DNA from: Stackebrandtia nassauensis DSM 44728
GTDB taxonomy: Bacteria; Actinomycetota; Actinomycetes; Mycobacteriales; Micromonosporaceae
NCBI RefSeq assembly: GCF_000024545.1
Contig: NC_013947.1
Coordinates: 6,777,558-6,841,557, forward strand
DNA length: 64,000 nt
Direction of reading: 5' to 3'
The position numbers and the translations under genes were made by a program. The notes under the pieces were generated by a model that worked only from the letters and a program-made list of their open reading frames with translations, was not told the origin of the DNA and did not search any database. This document shows, one piece after another, positions 59,408 to 64,000 of the stretch (position 1 is the stretch's first letter; each line of letters opens with the position of its first letter).

Positions 59408-60483
59408 TACTTCGTCCCCATGGCTGCGCCGCGCACGGCGATTTCCTCGGCTGCTTCAAAGTAGCTGGAGGCTCCCCGGGAACCGGGGTCGTAGGTCATC
59501 ACCGACTGGCCATAGCCGGGAGCCTCCGAGACCCGGACGCTGCGGGGCACCACCGATTTGAGCACGGTGTCCCCGAAGTGGCCGCGCACCTCCTGCTCCA
59601 CCTGATCGGCGAGCTTGGTCCGCTTGTCGTACATCGTCAGCAGGATCGTCGAGACGTCCAGGGTCGGATTCAGGTGCACCTTCACCAGTTCGATGTTGCG
59701 CAGCAGCTGACCCAGCCCCTCCAGCGCGTAGTACTCGCACTGGATCGGGATCAGGACTTCCTCGGCGGCCACGAGCGCGTTGACCGTCAGCAGACCCAGC
59801 GAGGGCGGGCAGTCGATCAGCACGTAGTCGATGTCGTGGGTGTATCCGGCGAGCGCCTTCTTCAACCGCGCCTCGCGGGCCACGACCGAGACCAGTTCGA
59901 CCTCGGCACCGGCCAGGTCGATGGTCGCGGGGGCGCACACGAGGTTCGGGATGCCCTCGACGGCCTGGGTCACCTCGCCCAGCGGGGTGCCCTCGATCAG
60001 TGCCTCGTAGATGCTCGGCGTACCCGCGCCGTGCTCGACACCCAGACCGGTGGACGCGTTCCCCTGCGGGTCGAGGTCGATCACCATCACGCGGTTGCCG
60101 TGCAGGGCCAGGGCGACACCGAGGTTCACGGCGGTGGTCGTCTTGCCGACGCCGCCCTTCTGGTTCGCGATGCCCAGCACCCGGCGCCGGGTGGGTCGGG
60201 GCAGCTGGCCGTCGCCGCCGGGGTTGAGCACCCGGACGGCGCGTTGGGCCTCCCGTGCCAGTGGCAGGTCGTCGTCCCACGGCGAGGGCCACTGGGTTTC
60301 CTCGGCCTGCTCGTCGGCACTCGGGCCGCCCACAGTCTGATCAGGTCGCATCTTCTGTTCTCCGCGCGTTGCCATGTGTCCTGATTCTCTTGCCCGAGCT
60401 GTTAATTCGGGATTCGTCGCAGAGTCCAGGACCTCCCGGATCCGTTCCCGGCTCGTCTCAGTTTCATCCCAGTCATCACGCAC
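59407..60483 (-). CDS. parA: Chromosome-partitioning ATPase ParA (Soj)
   Basis: 358 residues. The deviant Walker A motif is [20 protein letters not shown], Walker B is [10 protein letters not shown], and the [10 protein letters not shown] motif is present. An N-terminal extension of about 100 residues (Asp/Glu/Arg-rich) is typical of actinobacterial ParA. It moves ParB-parS complexes after replication initiation. The start GTG 60483 is the longest; a later ATG (residue 37) is possible. Confidence 0.97.
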   Translation of the reverse strand: MRDDWDETETSRERIREVLDSATNPELTARARESGHMATRGEQKMRPDQTVGGPSADEQAEETQWPSPWDDDLPLAREAQRAVRVLNPGGDGQLPRPTRRRVLGIANQKGGVGKTTTAVNLGVALALHGNRVMVIDLDPQGNASTGLGVEHGAGTPSIYEALIEGTPLGEVTQAVEGIPNLVCAPATIDLAGAEVELVSVVAREARLKKALAGYTHDIDYVLIDCPPSLGLLTVNALVAAEEVLIPIQCEYYALEGLGQLLRNIELVKVHLNPTLDVSTILLTMYDKRTKLADQVEQEVRGHFGDTVLKSVVPRSVRVSEAPGYGQSVMTYDPGSRGASSYFEAAEEIAVRGAAMGTK

Positions 60484-60531
60484 CCCGCAAGACTACGGCC
60501 CATCGATCGACTTGTCGCGTCCCGTCCCGCC

Positions 60532-60545
60532 GTTTCACGTGAAAC
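60532..60545. other. parS: parS site between parA and rsmG
   Basis: Perfect GTTTCACGTGAAAC in the 81-bp gap between parA and rsmG. Confidence 0.93.
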
Positions 60546-60564
60546 ATCGAAAATTGTGACCCGA

Positions 60565-61206
60565 TCAGTTGCGCCGGAACATCCTGACCACGGTCGTCGG
60601 CGTGTCGAGCAGTTCGGTCCCGCACCGAACCACCTCGGGGTTCTCGGCTCCCCGCTTCTTCAGGTCCTTGGCGTACTTGACGATCTCGTCGGCGGCCGAG
60701 GCGCCCTTGATCGCCAGCACCTGTCCACCCGGCCGCGCCAGCGGCAGACACCAGTGGGACAGCTTCCCCAGCGGCGCCACCGCCCGGGAGGTCACCACGT
60801 CGGCCCTGCCGCGTGGCTTCACCTCCTCGGCCCTGGCTCGCAACACCTCGACGTTGTCGAGCCCGAGGGCTTCGGTCGCCTCGGTCAGGAACTCGGTCCG
60901 GCGTGCCATCGGCTCCACCAGGGTCACCACCACATCGGGCCGGACGATCGCCAGCACCAGTCCGGGCAGCCCGGCACCGGAGCCGATGTCGAGCACGTCC
61001 GCCTCCGGCTCGATCAGCTCGCCCAGCACCGCGCAGTTGAGCAGATGCCGCTCCCACAGTCGCGGCACCTCGCGCGGACCGATCAGTCCCCGGGTGACGC
61101 CGTCGTCGGCGAGCAGTTCGGCGTACTTCTCCGCCAGTGGCATACGGGTCGAAAAAACGGCGGTGGCCTTGTCGACCGCCGCCGTTTCACGTGAAACATC
61201 GTTCAT
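60565..61206 (-). CDS. rsmG: 16S rRNA G527 N7-methyltransferase RsmG
   Basis: 213 residues. SAM motif VLDIGSGAGLPGLVLAI, preceded by RLWERHLLNCAVL and followed by VTLVEPMARRTEFL and SRAVAPLGKL. It methylates G527 of 16S rRNA; loss gives low-level streptomycin resistance. A parS site near the start encodes VSRET (residues 4-8). Confidence 0.97.
   Translation of the reverse strand: MNDVSRETAAVDKATAVFSTRMPLAEKYAELLADDGVTRGLIGPREVPRLWERHLLNCAVLGELIEPEADVLDIGSGAGLPGLVLAIVRPDVVVTLVEPMARRTEFLTEATEALGLDNVEVLRARAEEVKPRGRADVVTSRAVAPLGKLSHWCLPLARPGGQVLAIKGASAADEIVKYAKDLKKRGAENPEVVRCGTELLDTPTTVVRMFRRN
61184..61197. other. parS: parS site inside rsmG
   Basis: Perfect GTTTCACGTGAAAC, coding VSRET at residues 4-8 of RsmG. 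Confidence 0.93.
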
Positions 61207-61216
61207 GGGGCAATAC

Positions 61217-61747
61217 TCATGAAGCTACCGGCCGCACCACGATCCGCCGATTGGGTTCGCTTCCCTCGGACTCGCTTTCCACGCCCTCGGTCGCGTTGAT
61301 CACATCGTGAACGCATTTGCGTTCGAACGCGCTCATCGCCTCGAGCCGCACCATCCGACCGGAGTCCAGCACCTTCTGCACCGTCTTCTCGGCCAGCTCG
61401 GTGAGCTCCTTGCGCCGGTTCGCCCGGTAACCACCCACATCCAACATCAGCCGCGAGTGCTCGCCGGTCTTGCGGTAGACGGCCAGCCGGGCCAGCTCCT
61501 GCAGCGCTTCCAGGGTCGCGCCGTTCTGCCCAATGAGCTTGCCCAGACCCTTGCCGACGATCTCCACCACCGGCCGATCGCCGCGAGTCAGCTCGTCAAT
61601 GTCCCCGTCACTGTCGATTATGTCAAGAAAACCCTCGAGGTAGTCAGCCGCGATCTCACTCTCGGCAAACAGATCATCGGTGTTCACGGTGTCGTTCTCA
61701 TCCGCTTGTGGGGCTGCTGAGGTTTCCGCTTCACTTATTGGCGCCAC
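61217..61747 (-). CDS. jag: RNA-binding protein Jag/KhpB
   Basis: 176 residues. An acidic N-terminus (DDLFAESEIAADYLEGFLDI) precedes the KH domain (VEIVGKGLGKLIGQNGATLE) and the R3H domain (SAFERKCVHDVINATEGVES). It binds RNA and is linked to envelope homeostasis. I prefer GTG 61747, with GGGGG about nine bases upstream, to GTG 61756, which abuts that run. The gene overlaps the end of yidC. Confidence 0.9.
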   Translation of the reverse strand: MAPISEAETSAAPQADENDTVNTDDLFAESEIAADYLEGFLDIIDSDGDIDELTRGDRPVVEIVGKGLGKLIGQNGATLEALQELARLAVYRKTGEHSRLMLDVGGYRANRRKELTELAEKTVQKVLDSGRMVRLEAMSAFERKCVHDVINATEGVESESEGSEPNRRIVVRPVAS

Positions 61748-62831
61748 GCGTGGCACCCCCCTTCTTTCTCTTCGTTGGTTTCGCGCCAGGCCTGGGACCC
61801 TGCGCTGCTTTGGCCTTCGCTTGTTCCTGTTTCCGTTTCAGCTCCTCGGCCGCGTTGCTCGTGGCCTTCTTCGGGTCCTTGGGCTTGGCGCCCACCTTCG
61901 GAGCCATCGCCTTGGCGCGATCGCGCTTCTCCCGCAGCTGTTCCTCGTACTTCTTGCTGCCGGGCTTCGCCTTGATGTCCGCCTTCGGGGAGGTGTCGGT
62001 CTTCGGCGGCGGGTACTTGCGCAGCACCCAGATCTGCTGTCCCAGCGAGAAGGCGTTGTTGACGACCCAGTACAGGACCACACCGATCGGGAAGATGCCG
62101 CCGGAGAACAGCAGCATGACCGGGATGCCGTACAGCATCAGCTTCTGGATCATCCGCTGCTGCGGGTCGGCGTTCCAGCCGGTCTTGAGGATCATCTGCC
62201 GCGTGGTCAGGTACGTGGTGACGATCATCAGCGCGATCAGGATTCCCGAGACCAGCTGCACGTTGAGCGTCGCCGCCGTGGTGCAGCTGTCGTAGTGCTC
62301 GCTACATTTCAGGTCCTTCTGGGTGGTGAGGAAGGTGGCCCAGATCGGAGCGCCGAACAGTTTGGCGTTGATGGCGCTGTCCCACTGGGCCTCGGTCCAG
62401 GTGTACAGCGTCTTGGCGTAGTTGGAGTACTTGTCGGGGTCGATACGACGCAGCACCCACAGCAGGGCGATGAAGACCGGCGCCTGCAACAGCATCGGCA
62501 GGCAGCCCATCAGCGGGTTGGCCTTCTCGGTGCGGTACAGCTCCATCATCTCTTTTTGGAGCGTCTCGCGGTCACCCTTGTAGCGCTGCTGCAGTTCCTT
62601 CATCTTCGGCTGCAGCCGCTGCATCGCGCGTTGCGACTTGATCTGCTTGACGAAGAGCGGGAACAGGACGATGCGGATCGTGACCACGAGGAAGACGATG
62701 GCCAGGATCCACTGCCAGCTGGTGTTCAGCGCTCCCGGTACGGGGTCGGCACCGAGGATGAGATCCCACAGATCGTGCCACCGCAACAGCACCCAGGAAA
62801 TCCCGATATAAAGAGGATGAAACGTGAACAC
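61731..62831 (-). CDS. yidC: Membrane protein insertase YidC
   Basis: 366 residues, Oxa1 family. Five hydrophobic helices are visible, with the core Arg in VTIRIVLFPLFVKQIKSQRA and GCLPMLLQAPVFIALLWVLR. The C-terminal tail (about 290-366) is extremely Lys-rich and probably binds the ribosome. It inserts proteins with or without SecYEG. Start GTG 62831 shares one base with the yidD stop (TAGTG). Confidence 0.96.
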   Translation of the reverse strand: MFTFHPLYIGISWVLLRWHDLWDLILGADPVPGALNTSWQWILAIVFLVVTIRIVLFPLFVKQIKSQRAMQRLQPKMKELQQRYKGDRETLQKEMMELYRTEKANPLMGCLPMLLQAPVFIALLWVLRRIDPDKYSNYAKTLYTWTEAQWDSAINAKLFGAPIWATFLTTQKDLKCSEHYDSCTTAATLNVQLVSGILIALMIVTTYLTTRQMILKTGWNADPQQRMIQKLMLYGIPVMLLFSGGIFPIGVVLYWVVNNAFSLGQQIWVLRKYPPPKTDTSPKADIKAKPGSKKYEEQLREKRDRAKAMAPKVGAKPKDPKKATSNAAEELKRKQEQAKAKAAQGPRPGAKPTKRKKGGATRGANK

Positions 62832-63106
62832 TAGCCGAATCCGCCTGTTTCTGTCATCTGTGTACTCTCGTCTCGGTCGGTACCGGGTACCGGATCAAAG
62901 CCACCGGAGTGGAATGGCTGGCACCGTCCCAATCTTTTCAAACTCAACCACCCGCCTCGCACAGCGCCGTGAACCCGCACCGCTTCGAGGGCATAAGCGC
63001 TACACGACGGGTAGAACCGGCACCGGGCAGGCAGTGTCGGACTGATCCACCGACGGTACGCCATGATCGGCCAAGACAGCGTTCGGGCCGCGAGGTTGTT
63101 CAGCAT
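62831..63106 (-). CDS. yidD: Membrane protein insertion efficiency factor YidD
   Basis: 91 residues. The family signature is [20 protein letters not shown], with [20 protein letters not shown] and [17 protein letters not shown] after it. It is a small membrane-associated protein that aids YidC. It overlaps the rnpA stop by seven bases. Confidence 0.96.
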   Translation of the reverse strand: MLNNLAARTLSWPIMAYRRWISPTLPARCRFYPSCSAYALEAVRVHGAVRGGWLSLKRLGRCQPFHSGGFDPVPGTDRDESTQMTETGGFG

Positions 63107-63453
63107 CGTCGGCTCCGGCTCAGGATGGCCAGGGCCTCATCGACGTCCCGGGACAGTCGCTGAAAAGAGATGGTGGCGGCGGCGGGCAGGGCCCGCACCA
63201 CCACATCGGTCCCGTTGGGCCACCCGGCCAGCCGGGGGGCGGCCAGGTGGCGCAGTCTCCGTTTGACTTTGTTGCGGGTCACCGCGGGACCGACGGCCTT
63301 GCTCACAATGAAACCGGCCCGCGCACCGCGGGCCGTCTCATCGTCACGCGTTGCCAGGTGCACCACCACGGCACCACGCCTGGCTCGTCGTCCGGTCTTC
63401 ATCACGTTGGCGAAATCCGCCCCGCGTCTGATTCGCGACTCCGCCGGAAGCAC
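63100..63453 (-). CDS. rnpA: Ribonuclease P protein component RnpA
   Basis: 117 residues. The RNR motif is [13 protein letters not shown], preceded by [14 protein letters not shown]. It binds the RNase P RNA and cleaves tRNA 5' leaders. It lies 20 bases after rpmH, the standard bacterial pair. Confidence 0.96.
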   Translation of the reverse strand: MLPAESRIRRGADFANVMKTGRRARRGAVVVHLATRDDETARGARAGFIVSKAVGPAVTRNKVKRRLRHLAAPRLAGWPNGTDVVVRALPAAATISFQRLSRDVDEALAILSRSRRC

Positions 63454-63473
63454 TATGTCTCCCGCGAGGCCGA

Positions 63474-63611
63474 CTACGCCGTCAGCTTGGCGCGACCCTG
63501 GCGACGACGGGCCGCGACGATGGCGCGGCCGGCGCGGGTGCGCATGCGCAGCCGGAAACCGTGCGTCTTGGCACGCCGGCGGTTGTTCGGCTGGAAGGTA
63601 CGCTTGCTCAC
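63474..63611 (-). CDS. rpmH: 50S ribosomal protein L34
   Basis: 45 residues, [20 protein letters not shown] then [20 protein letters not shown]. The start is GTG 63611, with GGAGAA upstream; the open frame extends 40 codons further but that part is not L34. It is usually the first gene leftward of the origin/dnaA. Confidence 0.97.
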   Translation of the reverse strand: MSKRTFQPNNRRRAKTHGFRLRMRTRAGRAIVAARRRQGRAKLTA

Positions 63612-63645
63612 GGCTGATTCTCCGGTTCTTTGATCGTGTTTTACA

Positions 63646-63686
63646 GCTTCGAAGCTTCGCTTCGCTGAAGCGCGCTTCGCTGAAGC
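63646..63686. repeat. GCTTC-GAAGC dyad repeats upstream of rpmH
   Basis: A perfect 10-bp palindrome GCTTCGAAGC (63646-63655) is followed by two copies of GCTTCGCTGAAGC (63659-63671 and 63674-63686), 15 bp apart. Each copy can form a five-base-pair hairpin. They are in the region upstream of rpmH, possibly in its leader. Confidence 0.85.
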
Positions 63687-63731
63687 ATGGTGGCCATCAA
63701 CCAGGCTAGCAGCCTGCCAATGGACAGCCAC

Positions 63732-64000
63732 GCGATCTTACCGGGCCGATACCACCAGCGTCATGCGGGTGTCGGCTTCGTCATCTCTCCCGCCTGAGAT
63801 TCCACAGCGCCCCAACACTTTCCACAGGGCCTGTGGATAACTGCCGTTCCCGCAGGGCACTCCGGACCCGGTGATCTTGGCCGTCCTCTCTGACCGGTCA
63901 CTGTTTCCGCAGGTGAGAGTGGATATTCACAGGCAGTGTGAGCAAGTGACCCCCTGCGCCAATCGAGGCCGAAAGGCCTGTGGATAACCTGTGGAAAACC
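63732..64000. other. oriC: Left part of oriC with DnaA-box-like sites
   Basis: No gene is present in this stretch up to the right end. DnaA-box-like nonamers: TTTCCACAG (63819-63827), TGTGGATAA (63832-63840 and 63979-63987, both exact complements of TTATCCACA) and TGTGGAAAA (63990-63998); GGATATTCACAGG lies at 63921-63933. The position, right of rpmH, is where oriC and then dnaA occur in actinobacteria. dnaA itself is beyond the window. Confidence 0.85.

Noticed and set aside
63732..64000. dnaA within the window
   Set aside because: No DnaA-coding sequence is present before the right end; only DnaA-box-like repeats are seen.

Overview
The window is chromosomal DNA from a high-G+C actinobacterium, and its right end lies at the replication origin. 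The evidence is the gene order rpmH-rnpA-yidD-yidC-jag-rsmG-parA-parB, DnaA-box-like repeats at the extreme right, six perfect parS palindromes plus one degenerate copy, and the Ser/Thr-kinase/cell-wall operon typical of Actinobacteria. The mixture of genes would fit a Glycomycetaceae/Micromonospora-like filamentous actinomycete, but the sequence alone does not name the species. From about 47.2 kb to the right end every protein gene is on the minus strand, pointing away from the origin and so co-directional with replication. I see no insertion sequence, prophage, CRISPR array or rRNA operon.

Layout from left to right. 0-12 kb: a dispanin/CD225-like and a DUF2752 membrane protein; a Ddl-like ATP-grasp protein coupled to an aminotransferase; a GNAT and a NIPSNAP protein; then the leftward block murJ - pseudokinase - sigM - anti-sigma - trxB - trxA; and cca. 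12-22 kb (accessory): a PEBP protein, a large RTX-repeat protein ending in an M91-type zinc protease, an aminoglycoside-phosphotransferase-fold protein, a TPR protein behind a cluster of palindromic repeats, an alkyl sulfatase, two tandem DUF7144 membrane proteins, a serine-rich sortase-type surface protein and a secreted alpha/beta hydrolase. 22-32 kb: arginine deiminase, proline iminopeptidase, MarR, TetR/MFS, an aryl-CoA ligase divergent from a PaaX regulator, and an SDR/RidA pair. 32-47 kb: clpB with an HspR operator, larB/larC with a GDT1-type transporter, a glycerophosphodiesterase, a DUF5926 protein, and tyrosine-degradation genes hmgA and fahA. 47-56 kb: pknB-pknA-pbpA-rodA-pstP-fhaB-fhaA, an almost uninterrupted operon for phosphorylation-controlled cell-wall growth, followed by tRNA-Leu and tRNA-Phe. 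57-64 kb: chromosome segregation and the origin-proximal housekeeping genes.

How the genes work together. MurJ, its partner pseudokinase, RodA, PbpA, PknA/B, PstP and FhaA/B form one functional theme: lipid II export and septal/polar wall synthesis under Ser/Thr phosphorylation. SigM, its anti-sigma factor and TrxAB are the adjacent redox/envelope-stress module; trxB carries its own SigR/SigH-type promoter. ParAB acts on the nearby parS cluster.

Most unusual points: (i) the secreted-looking RTX-M91 protease with a WXG-like N-terminus; (ii) three convergent pairs in which the minus-strand gene has no stop at its family length and stays open through or well into the opposite gene, each with a TTA leucine codon exactly at the expected end; (iii) three other convergent pairs that share one CTAG as both stop codons; (iv) a Ddl whose metal-binding Asn is Lys; (v) hmgA, apparently starting at ATT; (vi) an HTH-less TPR gene preceded by repeated palindromes.
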